The position numbers and the translations under genes were made by a program. From NCBI GenBank assembly GCA_037074765.1, contig JBAMDO010000231.1, positions 1 to 64,000 of the forward strand: 64,000 nucleotides of DNA, given 5' to 3'. Position 1 is the first letter of the stretch. Every line of letters begins with the position of its first letter. The stretch is from Mansonella perstans (taxonomy: Eukaryota; Nematoda; Chromadorea; Rhabditida; Onchocercidae). Below, piece after piece: positions 37,116 to 51,081 of this stretch. The notes below the pieces were generated by a model. That model had not been told where the DNA came from. It saw only the letters and a list, made by a program, of their open reading frames with translations, and searched no databases.

Positions 37116-40100
37116 CACACATACACGTATTGCAAATTTAATTTTTTTGTTCTGATACAATTTGAAAAGTTTAAAGGACGGAGTTTTTTTTTTAAAATTT
37201 TTTCCCAACTATTTCATGTTTTTCCATCTTTTAAATGATATTATCCTTATTCTTCTAATCTATATATCATCATATCTTATTATCTTATCACATTGGTTAT
37301 TTTCATTCACTTTACATTGGACAAACAGTATTTGTTTACTTTTTCATTTTCTTTTTACAAATTAAATACGATTATTGGTGGCATTTAATGCTGGAAACAT
37401 AAAATAAATAGATGAAAATAGGTTAATCTTTCATAAAGATTTAGTACAAAATTTTTCATAATTTATTGTTTCTCCTTCCGTATTCTCTCTCTCTCTCTTT
37501 CTCTCTCCTGTTGTCTCTCCCTTATCAATTTTATTACTTAATCCTTTGACCTCTTTTCGTGCTTTCTTTAAATTTATTTTATTAGTAATAATTTCAATTT
37601 ATTTGATAATAGAAATTCTCAATTCAATAATATCATAAATTACAATTTAATCGGTTCGATTAATTTCAATTAATTGTTATTTTGTAAGGATTTTTAACAA
37701 AGATTTAAATGAGAAAGAGAAAGAGAGAGAGAGAGAGAGAGAGTAGATAATAATATTTATAATTTTACAAAGATTTACCATTTGCTTCATTGTGTAAAAA
37801 TACTTGTTCAATTTCACTTTCCAAATTTAATGGTTCGAGTTGAGGCAAAGAAATTGGACTTCGTCCGAATGCTGTTTGATTGCCTCTTAAAAGTCCTTTC
37901 TCATCTTAAAAGATTGAAGAATGAAAATTAAGCAATTAAAATTGATCATTTCATTTGATGACACATACACATACCCACATATTTTTATTTAATAAATTTT
38001 TATTAAATCCTTTAATTTCAATTTCCATTGAATTTTATTGCAAAATTTAAAAATACCAAAAAATTTTTTTAATTAAAATTGAATTTTTGAAAGTTTTTTT
38101 CAATCAAAAATTGAAAAATTATAAATTTAAAAACGATAAGTTACAATATCATTGAATGTGAAAGGCCTGATTAAAAATTGTGGGGCGAAAATGAAAGCGC
38201 ACTTGGCTTCCGTATTTTAAGCCGTGGTTGTCGTCGAAATTTCTGAGCAAATTTAAATTTCTTTATCGGTGTAATTTTCCGAAAGTGATAATCGTTTGCT
38301 TCTGTGCTGAACGAAAATAATTTTGGTTCAATGGTTGTTACATTATCAAAATCCATGAATTTTGAATTGAACGAAGATGAGGATGAAGAAGCGGTAGCAG
38401 TAGTGACGGTTGTTTCATTCATAACAGTTGCTGTAGTAGCATTAAAAGCGGTTTCAATGATTGTTGATTTTGGTGTAACTTCGGTAACAAAATCGGTAAC
38501 AGGCACCGTAGTTGCATTAATTGCAATAGTTGATGCTGTGGTAGTTGTTGGTTCTACTATTTCCCTTGGCCATTCATCCACTAAAAATTACCATTTTTTA
38601 TATATTCAAAATGATTTAGTGTGAAATAATAATAAAACAGTTTACTGAAATAATAATAATAAAACAATGCCTCTGGAATCATTAAAATATTTAATAAAAA
38701 ATTTTAGTAAAAGTTGAAAATTTTCAAGTTTCTTACGAAATTTCGAAAGTATAAAAAGTTATCAGGTTAATTAGAAAAAAATTGCTTTTCAGATCAATTA
38801 AATTTGAACTTTTCAAAAAAAAACAATTTACTCCTCTCCCCCCCGCAAAGAATCAATTAATTTAATAGAAATTTAATTCTCAGCTTGATTTGAAATGATG
38901 ATGACAATCAATATGGTTGACCTTAATTTAACCAAGACAAATGTCGTATAAATGACACAAAATTTTAATTACTTTTCATTTTCCAAACTAATTCTGACAT
39001 TCGGAATTCTCAGCGTAGTTCTTTGATTGGATCAAAATAAATTTATGAGAGATTTAAGGAATTTCAAGAATTGACAAAAGTAATTGGACAAAATTTTCAG
39101 ACAATGCGCACAGTTTTCTTTTGTTTTACATCAAATAATTATTGATCTCTCCAACTAGTTAACTAATTAATTAATCAGTCAGTTTTACTAATTGGGAAAA
39201 AATGGAAGAAGTAAAAGTGGTATACACGCGAAAAAATTCACATTACTCCATTTTATCAATTCTCGCATCAAATATTTCTTTTTTCTTTTATGGTAAAACT
39301 AATTTCAAAAAGAAAAAAAGGAAGCAAAAAAAAGTGAAAAAAAGAAGGAAACCTTTATTGTTGAGTAACTTTGACTTTACTTCAGCATTTGAAAGTAATA
39401 TTCCACCAATACGTGGGCGTTTTTCGACTCTTTCACTATTTGTTTGTTTCATGTGTTTTTGTAGCTTTTTCATAATCTTTTGCATTCGATTTGAAAAATG
39501 TGATGGACCGTTGTCACCTTTTGCTAAAACAACACGCTGCCAATTTCGTCGCCTGTACGGATACTGTATCGTTTTCACCATTGGACCTAGCTTACGCCAT
39601 CTAACCTGTATATATGGATTAAATTGGAACTGAAATTGGAATTCGATTATTATTACTATTACTGCTTCTTGTCTATTATTATTATTGTTATAATTATTAC
39701 TACTCTATTACTGTTATTGTTATTGTTATTAATGAGAGTATTGCCAATGTCATCAGTATTATTTTCAATATTGTTGTTGCTGTTATTATACTATTATTAA
39801 TATTATTGCTATTACTGTATTATTATTATTGTTACAATTATATTATAATTACAATTATTATTGTTATTATTGCCGACACTTGAAAGCGAAACAAACAGTG
39901 CAATTATTGTTGAGATTGATTTAAAAAATTAGTATTTATATCGTCTAATTATTGAATTTATTTATTATAAATGAAAAAATGAAATGAGCCAATATATTAT
40001 AATTGATCACTGGAATGTTAAAAAAAGCTACTGATTTTCTATTTTTAAAAACCAATTTTTTTCTTTTTTTTTCAAAATTTTCTTTGAAATTTTCTTACCT

Positions 40101-42999
40101 CTGTTCTTGATTCTTTTGCTTCATCAATTGTAGTTGTTGGCGATACACGACTTAATAAAACTGGCTGTATTATTGAAGGAGTTACTGTTATTGCTGTTTC
40201 CATTATCGTTACAGTTGTTGTTGCTCTTGTTGTTGTTAATGTTGTTGTTGTTGTTGTTGTTGTTTTTTCTGTTGTTGTTTCTCGTAATTTTGGTTTTACA
40301 CTTATTGGCTTCTCTTCCTTTTCGTTGCTATAAAAACTTTGCAAAAATGGCGAGATTGCTTTCGATAACGCATAATTGATTTCCTGAAAAAAAAATAATC
40401 CGTTTAGAAAAAAAAAATGAAAAATTGAAATCTGTTATATTCATTATGACGGTGTTATAATACATTGTTACCGTATTATATTATGATATCTGATACGCCT
40501 TTGTTACCGTACTATCTTTTAGAAACACCTAAGAAACGTTTTTTTTTTTTTTTTTTTTTTTTTTCAGCATTATCGCCGATTAGAGAAACAGAATAATTTA
40601 ACAGAAATAATGGAGTATAATAGTAACGAAATGCAGGAATGGAATAGCAATAGAATTCAGAAATAAAATACTAGTAGAATAATAAAATACAGGAATAGAA
40701 CGGTATAAAATAATGGAATGCAGAAATATAGTGATAACAAATACATGAATAGAATGATAATAAAATAACGGAGTTAGAGAATATGATAAGATCGAAGAAG
40801 GGCATAATAGGCAAGGATATAAGAACGATTAATAGTAAGATAATAATGACAGTACTGTAAAATTGAATATTAAATACAGAAAAAGTAATATAAATACAGA
40901 AAATATTAATGGAATGTAGATAAAGTGAATTTATGATTTTTTAAATTCCTTCAAGTCATCTTTTTATTTTTTCAATTTTCATTTCATTTTTTTTTTTTTT
41001 ATTTTTCAGCCAAACAGAAAAAATGCTAACATTTCTGGGGTAAGAAGCGAATCCTTTTGATCGCGAAGGATAAACTTCGTCTACCGTATTCTGTAACTGT
41101 GATTGTTCTTGTGGTTGCTCCAATTTTGCAATGTTCATTATTCGTGATGATTGTTTCCTGATAATAATCAATGAAAATCACTGAAGTCACAATAAATACA
41201 AACAAATAATTTTCGTTGTGATTTCAAAACTTATACGAATTCATCTTTTATATTAATTACTTTCTTGGTACTAATTATTGTATTAATTAGCATTAATTAC
41301 TTTTATAATTACTTAAAGAAAATTTGTCTTCAATATCAATTGCAGAAAATTCAGCTTTTACATTAATTACTTACATTTGTGGATCAAATGTATTTGTTGC
41401 TGATGACTTGAATGGTCGCAACCTTTTAATATTATTCAAAAGAAAACGACTTGGACGAGAACGATAATCGAAGTTTGAGATGTATTCAGTTTGCTGAAAA
41501 TTATATGACTATGAAGATTATATGACTATGAAAATCATATGACTATGAAAATTATATAACTATAAAAATTATATGAAATTGTATGATCGCTGTAATGATC
41601 ATGATTAGTATGTTGTGATTAAGTGAGATTAAATTGTATTAAAGTAAATAATATGTGAATTTCGTGATATTTATATGCTGTAATATACGTTAATAAATCG
41701 TCAAACTAATTTTTTATAAATTAATTAAATTTTTGATAAATGTCTTTAAAAATTTTTCAGTCTTATACTGATAATAATAATAATAATAATAATAATCATT
41801 TTTACTCCATTAATTCACAATCTTTAATTAATCATCTTCGTTTTTTTCAATTTTGTTTAGGTAAATTATTGTGATTTATATCGCGGGGTTGATTAATTAA
41901 TAACTTGATTAATTAATTAATCCTGCATTTTTTCAAAAATTTATTAACCATGCTTGTTCATAAATATTTTCTTTTGATAAATGTACAAAATAATAAAGGA
42001 CGCTTATTGGATGTGTCTGAATTAATTACTGAACGGCAAGGTTTTTCGGATAGATTTTTTCTTACTTCCAAACTAAAACTTAAATTCAAGTACCAGATCA
42101 AAACTACTTTAGGCACTAGATGAAATGCTTCACATATTAGATAAAGCAGCAAAAAGATATGCTTGCAATAAATATATTTTAAAAATCAGATAGGACTACA
42201 AACACATTTCATTATTAAATCCTGCAACTAATTAATTGAAATTACAGTAAATACAATGAGTATTTCTTTTTCTCCATTTGTCCACTTTTCCATTCTATTA
42301 TTATTGATAATCAATTTAATTAAGTAATTGGTTGAAATTACTTCAATTATTCATTAAATCAATGAAAAGTTTTGAAGGTTATTCAACATGAAAACAAATC
42401 AAGAAAAAAAATTCATTGTTGTGAGTTCTTTGAAAAATTTTTTTCCGAAAAATATTAGCAGATGGGTCGAAAAAAAGACAAGAAGTGAAAAAGAAATGAA
42501 AAAAGAAGGATAAAAAATCATCAGCTGGAGAAAATTACTTTTTTAAATTTAAAGAGAAAGAAATGAGAGCAAAATAACGGAAAAACAAAAATGGAGGAGT
42601 GGATGGGATGATGGTACATTATCTTCGAATGATAACTGATAATCGCTGTTTGATTATCTTAGAATGGCAATTGATAATTGTTGGTTTATCATTTCAAAAT
42701 TTGAAATAGTTTATAAATTTTAAACTTGAATTAAGAAGCAACATTCATCTCTAACATTTATTGGATAAATTTGAGCAATCAATGAATTTTTTCCCAGTAA
42801 ATTTTTTTCTCAAGGATAATTTTAATTATGGCATGATGTAGCATATTGTTTTATGCTATCATCAAGCCTATCAACTTAATTTAATATCATTAGGACTTCC
42901 ATACCGATGTAGTATTATTTTCAAGATCCATCCTAATTTGTCAACAACGGCGCATTTGCCAGTCATATGTGAGTGTGTATGTGTGTGTGTGAATGTGTG

Positions 43000-43078
<79 letters not shown>

Positions 43079-46000
43079 ATATGTTATCATTAAACACTTT
43101 GATATGCTATCACCGGTTTTGAACGGATTTGTGAAATTTAGCCTATTTATTAAATTTTAAAATTTTAATTTATTTCCGAAGTTTGTTTACAAACTATATT
43201 AATTACACATTAAGTAATTACATTTATTTAATCTAATCTTTCGCTTTCTAAATTATGTCAAATAAAAAGTCTTGAAAAAACTAAATTAAATTTAACGGAA
43301 TAATAATGTTTTGTTATCATCTTATTGATTTATTTTCTAATGTTGTGATAACTTATCTCAAACAGTTATTTTTAAGCCACTTCTGCAAGATTATAAAGTA
43401 ATTTGTAAATGGAAAATCATACAGATATAAATCAATTTTCAGAAGCACAATGTTAACGAAATTGATAATAATAAAGATAAAAAAATTGAAAATTTAATAT
43501 TTAATTTCAAAAAGTAATTTATTACTTTTTTTGCCTTTATTTTTAGTGTAAATACACTTTGAATAAAAATTAATCACCTATTGGTGCGACAATAGAAACC
43601 ATTTGAAAATTATTTCGTCCAAACTTTACCTAGTTCAAAAGTTCCGAAACATTATCATCTACTCCTAATCGTGATTTTCTTCTGTACGCTGGGAAGAAAA
43701 TTACAACTTACTATGAAACTGATAAGAGATGAGTCATAAGTAATGTAAACAAGTTATTATAGCCTTTCAATACTTTATTCTAAATTAATGTATCCTTTAT
43801 ACATGTATGTTAATTCCAGTTTGAAATTTAACCAGACAAAAATTATTTCCTAAAAAAATTGAGATCAGCCAAAGAAGTAAACAAATATTTATTTTAGAAA
43901 AGATCCTATGATATAAATGAATAAATTATTTGGTCTGTTTGTTAAATTTTGAATGTGTCTGATTAAATAAACAAAAACATTGTCGCATTGTCAAATATCA
44001 TTTTTTTAAATTTATTTCTTCCATTTTACTTCATCCTTGAAAATCACTTCACTCATTAAAAAGCTTGTAGTTATGCTTAACTTGTTAATTATCTTTTCGA
44101 TATTATATTGATTGTAAAGGAATTTAAATAAATGAATTGGTATAATTATTTGTTAATTTTATCATTCTTTTATTGTGGCTTTCTTAAAATGTGACAATGT
44201 AAAAGATCAAGGCAATACATTATTTGATTATATGATAACAGTTGGTGGGATGAATTAGTAATCTTAGGCAACGCTCTCAAACTGACAGATTATAATATCC
44301 GGTACAAGAAACTAGTTTTACCGGAAAACAAATCAGATGAAAGAAAACCGGTTCACTCAACTATTTCAAATTTGAAGTGATAATTTCACTGCATCCTTAT
44401 GCGGCAAAGAGGAAGAATACGATTTTTGCAGTGAAATCAATCTAAATGAGAAAAATTTTTTTCCGTCAAAACAGAAGAACAAAACTAATCGAAACCAATT
44501 AAAATAGTAAAAGTTTAATTATTTCAAATACTTAAATCCTTTATATAACTGTAATTTAAATTACATTAGAAAATTTAAAAAAAAAGAACGAAATACTTTT
44601 CGTTCTTGCCTTAGCACGAAATTATTTCTTTATTTACCTAACAAATTAAATATTATTATTAATCGATAGTTTTATACACTGAATAATGTGCGACAATTAT
44701 AGTAACCACTTAAACTTTTCATTTTTTAAAATCACGTGTATCACATACTTTACATTTTGAAACGGCATACGCCATTTATCTCGTTACAATATTAGAGATA
44801 ATGAATAACTGCATTATTTCTTTTTCTGATAACTATTGTTTTTTTTCTGTTTGTCATTGTTATAGATAATTTTCATTAAAATCATTACCATTCTTCACTT
44901 ATCGCTATCATTACTAATATTATTACCATCGTTGTTTTTATTATTATTATTCTTACTACCATCAATATTATTGTTTTATAATTACGTTGTCAAATATAAA
45001 TAGTGATAATAATGACGTTAATAATAAAAATCTCAATCGCATGATCATTTTAAATTATTATTTAATAGGAGTTTCGGAACATAATGGAATTCGAATACAA
45101 AGATAGAAATTAACACTATCTTGTTAATGCACTTTTTAATTTTTAATTTTCATTTGACTTTTATTTATTTTTATTTTATATGCTTCATTCGGAACAGTTT
45201 TTGCAAATTCTAGATTTTATTCGATTACTGATTTAATTAATTATTCCTTCGATTGATCTATTTAATTGTCTCTTTCCAGTGCAATTAATTAAATCAATAA
45301 ATTAAAAAAAACTTCAGTAAAAAGTGACGGATTTTTTTCTGAACTATAATAGAAAAATTTTTAATCAATGTTATTATTCATTTATATTATCACTATTATT
45401 ATTGTATAATAATAAGAAATTGCAAACCACTATTAATCACGCTTTTTTGCAAATCAATAAATTTTGGTATTAATTTCTTAATTATTAAATTTGTGGTAAA
45501 ACAGTAATTATATCTATAATTTTTAAATCAAATAATTATTTAAGGCAATATCGAAAATAATAATAACTACGCCACTTCGAATAATTGCATAAAATCGCTT
45601 TCATAAAATTTTTTCCTTAAAAAAACCAGTTTTAAAGTCGAATTTAAATAATTTCACGAATTTCAACAAAACAAGACGTGAGAACAGGAAAAAAATGTTT
45701 TTTTCATAGTATTAGGCAAAATTATTGATAAAAAATTTTATAATAAGCCTTTTAAATTACAATTACCTTTATAGTTATTATTAATTAATTATTTTTTTAC
45801 AGCAATACATATGGACTTAAAATATTTTCAACCATTTCAATTATTCACACAAGTTTTGTTGTTTTCAATTCTTTTGATTACTTGTCTTAAAGTTAATCAA
45901 ATCTCATTGTTTGACAATTTTACATTTCAATGTGAATCTTCTTTGATTTTGAAACAAACTGAAAGTAAAGCTTGAAATTTTCAATTAATTGTTTTCTCAC

Positions 46001-49000
46001 TTAATTTCACTAATGTTATAATTAAATAATTGTTGTAATCAAAATTAAATGAAAAAACCATCTATACATGCATTCTATTTGAAATGACAAACAGAAAGAG
46101 AATAATTCAATTCATCTATTTCAAAATCATTGCAAAAAAAATTTATTTAAATTTCAAATTTAAATTTTTGTTAAAAGAAGGTGTTAAAATATCTTATAAG
46201 AATGTAACTTCTGATAAGGATGATGAAAAAGTGGGTCAATTAAATCAAATTTCAAGTGTGAAATTTTTAATCTTTTATTGGTAATTGTGTGACTGATATG
46301 AATGTTATCAATTTATCACTGATGAATAATCAGTTAAGAAGTGCAAAAGATCGTAACCAACGTTCATTACTCTAAAGCATATAATTTTACTTAAATAGGG
46401 AAAAAATGAAATCACTGGTTTTCGATTACTTTCTAAAATAAATCTTTAAAAGCAATGGCAAATTAAAAAATATAAGGCCCCAGGAAAAAAGATTAACCAG
46501 ATCGTTGAGGTTTTAGTTTAAAAATAGTTTCATTTAATATTTACAAAATTTTCATTTAATTTGTTTAACACTAACCGTTTTTTGTTTTTCATTTGAATTC
46601 AGTGTTTAAATGAGGAAATTAAAATTGATTAAAATAAAAGAAGAAATTAGAATTAATTAAAATTCCATTCATTCCATTTATCAGTAAAGTTTAGAACATT
46701 TCCTTTCGTTTTATTAAATTCATTTCAAATTTCCAAACTGTTTGCATTTTTCCATGTCCCCTTTTTCTTTCATTTTTTATTTACCTTTCTTCTCTTCTTT
46801 CTTTTTAACAAAATCCGGTTTTTTCTAATTGAATTTGAAATATTTTTAAAATTTGCTCTCAATTTTGTGCCAGTCAGACATCAAAGATGACCATTTCTTT
46901 GCTTTCGAATGAAAAAAAATTTAGCTTAAAATTCGTCTTAAAAAATCAAACATATTCATATGGTATCAGTGCAAAAGTAAATTAGCTAAATTACATATTT
47001 TTCAAAAAAAAAAAAACCTTAAATTCAGAAATCTAAATTAGAAAAAAAAGTATGTGATAAATTTGCTTGTTTGAAATTTTTAAATAAATTCCACTTTTTC
47101 TTTTTCAATTTCAATAAGTTTTCAGGTAAATTCGAAATAAATTTTGAAAATAAGCGATATAATTACATAATTACTTCCGCTCATTTACATACAATTAATA
47201 GCTAAACTATCATTCATTCAAGCTAATCTTCCTTTCCATTTAAATTATAGACCAAGTGATCTATTTTAAGATAAATCATTAGTTAAAAATAATCAAATAT
47301 TCGTAAGTCGTCTGCTATCGTCTCATGCATTCCTTAAATTGTGTGTTCTCTCTTGTAAAGTAACAATTTAAAAAAAAAAAAAAATTCACTAAAACACATA
47401 ATTTATAGAAAAGCAAAAAAAATAGAAAGATTTTTGAAAAAAAAAAATGTTCACAAACAATTTAAAATTTTTTATTCATTTTAAACTATTTCATTTTTTT
47501 GCATTTTTATTAAATTCTTTTTTCCATTTCAAATTCAATTTTTTCATTTTTATTATAAGCCTTTTCAGTTGTTAAAAATGTCCATTTATGTATTTTGTGT
47601 ATTTATCTGTTCATTTGATTTAATTTAGCGACAAAATCACACAACCCAAACAGGATGACGCATTGAAAATTTTTGTAAATGAAAAAGCGGGTCTAAGTCA
47701 AATTTAAATCATCAAATCATTCCGATCCCTTACATTCAAAATTGAGTCGGCCGAAATCATTTCAATTACCGGATTATACATCTTTCATTCATTAGTTCAT
47801 TCTCTTTCTTTCTTTCTCTCTCTCTTCCTCTCTCTCTCTTTCTCTCTCTTTCTCTGTCTTTCATTATTTTCCTTTTTCCCTTTTCCTTTTCCGTTCCTCT
47901 TTTCCCACTTCACTTTTTTGTTCATTTTAACTACTTGTTAATTCTCTTTCCCTCTCCCCTTCATTCATGATAATAATGATGATTTTATTGAATTTTGCAT
48001 ATTTGAAGAAAATCGAATTGAACTTTCTAAAATACAACAATGAAACAGAATGTTTTGTTAATTGTAAAATTTTGGAATAAAATAAAGAGAATGGAATAGA
48101 ATGAGATGAAAACGATGAGAGAATGTGATAAAATGAGATGAAAAGAAACGATAGAAAATGAAAAGAAAAAGAAATGATTTTAAAATTTTTTAATTTTTAT
48201 AAAAATTTTAAACTAATTAAACTAATTGATAAATTTTTTAATATATATGCAAACAACTAAAGGAATATTTAATCACTATAAATTATTAAATAATCCAAAT
48301 TCATTCATTAGTTCATTCTCTCTGAATTCATTCAAAAAATTAATTGAACAAATATTTTAAAGTGATTAGATGGATGTAGTGTTGCATAATTATAAGTATT
48401 TAAACAATTTAAAGAATATTTTTTATGAAATATATGAATTTATTAAAGTAATAAAAGCAATAATTTGAATAGAAATTGAAATGACCAAAAAAAAAATTCA
48501 ATTTCAGCAAAAAAAGCTCAATTTTGGAATCAAAATTTTAGCAAAAAAAGAAATCATTGATGATTGCTGCAAATATTTGAGAATATTTAAGTTTCGAAAT
48601 TTTTTGCTCATTTCTTTGCTTGCTCTCCTACTCTTTTCATCAATGCAACAAGATTGAAAAAGGACAGAAGACATTTTCAATTCTGCAATAGAAAAAAAGG
48701 AAATCGCAAAAATGAGAATTTTTTTGAATGATAATTATATGAACCAAATGATTTAATAAATTCATAAATTTGTATAGTACCAATAAAATTATTTTTACCA
48801 ACCAAAAAAAATTTTTAACTGAAAGAGAAAGGAATGAATTTCAATAAATTGAAAAAATTTTTCGCAAAGTATTAAATTTAATCTCAAAAATGACGAAAGC
48901 ATCATTTCCTAACTTTCTTCCCTGTAATTAATTGTAATTAATTTTCAAATACACTAATAATTAATCAATCAATCGTAATCATGATCATGAAAGTAGCTAT

Positions 49001-50204
49001 ATTTACAATTATACCAATAGTGTTATTGAGAAAGATTGTATACTTTGAATAATCATCATGTATTTTACCATCTCTTCCATTCTATCTTGTCATACAAAAA
49101 AATAATCGACGCTGATTGATTTAATTAACGCAGAAATTATTCAACAAATATTGTAGTCAATATATTTTACTTTTTCATCATGATATTATGTAGATTAATT
49201 GTTAATTTAATTAACAATTATTAACTTCTAACAATTCTGCCTTCAAACCATAGTACATGCTGTGAAACTTGATACAAATCTGATTTACTTTTAATCTTTT
49301 ATTTCTTGCTATTTTCGAAAAATCAACGACTCAAGGTTTTTGAAAGTAAGCTGAAATTCTTTTGCAAATAATTTTCCACAAAATTAGTTGCTAGATAAGA
49401 AAAAAAAAGAAGTAGCAAAAAGCAAATTAAAGTTTTAGATGCCATTTGAAAAAATAAACAAAATTTTCGCCAGAATCCATCAGTTTGATCCCATTAATCT
49501 CTGAAATGATCCGTACACAAAAAGGAAGAACGATCAAAAATGAAAAAATTTGAAAAATTCGCTATGAATAATTTTAGTTTAAATATTAAACATTTTGAGT
49601 TTAAGTTGAAATAAACCTGCGAAACTACAAATAGTAGAATGAGTCATAATAAGTACTTCATAAAAAACTAGTATTAATTTTTCAATTTTTGTAGTTGGAA
49701 TTTTTAAAAGTTAAAAAAGCCATATTTAACAATTCTTAATCTTTTTATTGACATTTATCTAATTTTTATTTCATTTTCCACATACTATTAGATTTTTCAG
49801 TTTCACAAATTCCGGCAGTAAAACTTTAGGATTCAATCAACGATAAGATAAGCCCGTAGCATATTTTGTGTTTGTTATTAGCATTTGTTTATCTTACAGC
49901 ATGTTTGTCTTTAACGTTCCACAGTATAAGCCTTGAATGAACCACAGTATATGACCCAAATAAGCTTTGGAATAAGCTTTTTTTGATATGTTCATTGATT
50001 TTCCTAGGCTTATTAGTTTTTAAATGTTTATTAACTTTTTATGAACTTATGAAGTTTTAAAAGAGTAAAAAAAAAGGAAAGAAAAAGGTGAAAGAAAAGA
50101 TAAAATAAACTTACCGCATAGGTAATTTGTCGATTAGTAATGAATGATAAAAATATTGAATATAACAGCAATAAATATTGTAAACAATAGAATGACGCGA
50201 ACAT
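34028..50204 (-). CDS. Secreted Thr-rich protein of unknown function (13 exons, 8.6-kb first intron)
   Basis: Not recognised. Exons on minus: 50115-50204, 41375-41493, 41031-41157, 40099-40383, 39353-39605, 38203-38580, 37779-37904, 36932-36983, 36187-36428, 35793-36001, 35014-35130, 34406-34543, 34028-34126; all phases agree (2235 nt, 744 residues). Residues 1-30 are a signal peptide with hydrophobic core YLLLLYSIFLSFI, probably cleaved near ITYA/QTEY. Residues about 113-207 contain a mucin-like Thr block, and 292-418 a second Thr/Ser-rich stretch plus a basic patch KKFKFAQKFRRQPRLKIRK. Then come acidic and Pro/Gly-rich segments (PPPVPAVGIGGAVAG). The last 117 residues look folded and non-repetitive (LTRADIGFNQAINHFEQG; LGHIDRTIGLDNLQRLQRW; FIRNYTIPDHLIPTVPPQ), ending APGRKR. 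Few cysteines. An extra or alternative exon may lie at 36678-36882. The donor at 38203 (GTGCGC) is weak. A cuticle/matrix or secreted role is only a guess. Confidence 0.65.
36678..36882 (-). CDS. Possible alternative exon of the secreted-protein gene
   Basis: Open frame with coding-like, acidic composition (DKLPIDDFDLTALGDGKK; FSMTDGIGVLDNNDQ) between two accepted exons. It begins after AATTCAG and ends at a GTGATT donor whose phase fits the next exon. To be included it needs the preceding exon to use a donor at 36974, leaving only a 9-nt exon; the longer version of that exon (36932-36983, perfect GTGAGT donor) splices in frame straight to 36428. Alternative splicing is the simplest reading. 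Confidence 0.45.
37063..37127. repeat. (AC)n microsatellite
   Basis: Uninterrupted AC repeat 37063-37109, about 23 units, then imperfect ACAC to 37127. Lies in an intron of the secreted-protein gene. Confidence 0.95.
37711..37743. repeat. (GA)n microsatellite
   Basis: GAGAAAGAGAAAG grading into pure GA, in the intron just downstream of the exon 37779-37904 (minus sense). Confidence 0.9.
40540..40564. repeat. Poly-T tract (one of many)
   Basis: About 25 T in a row in an intron. Comparable runs are at 7172-7198, 10801-10829, 14769-14798 and 54687-54705; poly-A runs of 17-22 are at about 648-672, 33712-33730 and 55837-55855. They are a property of this genome and limit assembly accuracy. Confidence 0.85.
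42970..43076. repeat. (GT)n microsatellite
   Basis: Imperfect GT repeats from 42970, pure from about 43006 to 43074 (roughly 34 units), in the long first intron of the secreted-protein gene. Confidence 0.95.
47807..47870. repeat. TC-rich polypyrimidine microsatellite
   Basis: Interrupted TC/TTTC repeat inside the 8.6-kb intron, followed by further pyrimidine-rich DNA. Confidence 0.85.
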
Positions 50205-50644
50205 TACTGATCATTTAGATGGATACTGTGACAAATTTTCGATAAAATTTGTTTACCGCAAATGATTTGTCTTATTTGTCTAGCAACAATATCGATAGCA
50301 TGCAGTAATGAATTGCTTCGCATTATCGAATATAATAATCTGTATGATTGTCCATTTTTATTTCTTGTAGATTTCCATGGAACATATCCATTAAAGTCAC
50401 CATAACAAGTTTTTTCGAACTAATTTTAAAATAATTGTTACAAATTACCAAAGGTCAGACACGAACGGTGTAGAAGTCACGTAGAACGGAATAAACAAAA
50501 ATTTCCACAATTAGTAAAAGTCATACGCGGAACAGTTAAGTTTTTTTTTTGCTATCTTCGAAAGATCCAATTTTCGGATTACAGTTTTGTGATTTAGGAA
50601 ACAGTGCTGAATTGAGAATAAAAAGGAAACACTGTTCATTTAAA

Positions 50645-50905
50645 AATTAATGAATGGTTGACTGAATAAATAAATGGTCAGATGAATGAATGGTTGAATG
50701 AACGAACCAAATAAACAAATAAATTAATTAATCAACAAAACGATTGAGTGAATGAACGAACGGTTGAATGAATGAACGAACAGTTAAATGAATGAACGAA
50801 CGGTTCAATGAATGAGTAAATTAATAATGAATAAAAGATTAAATGAATGAATAAATGAATGAAAGAATGAATGAATGAATGAATAAACGAATAAATGATT
50901 GAATG
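50645..50905. repeat. GAAT/GAAC tetranucleotide-derived array
   Basis: Imperfect repeats of GAATGAAC, GAACGGTT and GAATAAAT over about 260 nt. It produces a Ser/Phe/Ile/His-repetitive minus-strand frame that I regard as an artefact. It lies between the start of the secreted-protein gene and the cysteine-rich gene. Confidence 0.85.
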
Positions 50906-51081
50906 CTTTGATGACATCAGCACTAAACTGTACAACAACAGAGAGAAAAAAGAAAGAGCGGAAAAAGGAAGTTCGAAGATCCTAACGATAATGAATAAAT
51001 GAATTTTTTTTTCTCTTCTTAATTTTTTTTTCTTTTTTCTTTCTTTAAAAAGAATTTCTGAAAAAGCAAAATTTAGGATAT

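Larger units (their letters stand above)
41494..50114. other. 8.6-kb first intron of the secreted-protein gene
   Basis: No further exon could be supported on either strand. Contents are simple repeats: (AAT)n at 41770-41796, GT satellite at 42970-43076 and a TC-rich tract at 47807-47870, in otherwise AT-rich unique-looking DNA. The phases of exons 1 and 2 fit directly, so the intron may be genuine; undetected small exons of length divisible by 3 are possible. Confidence 0.55.

Noticed and set aside
39202..39633. 143-residue plus-strand frame
   Set aside because: It is the antisense shadow of the exon 39353-39605, which has matching splice sites and phases on minus.
42871..43080. Thr-His repeat protein on minus
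   Set aside because: Produced entirely by the GT microsatellite.
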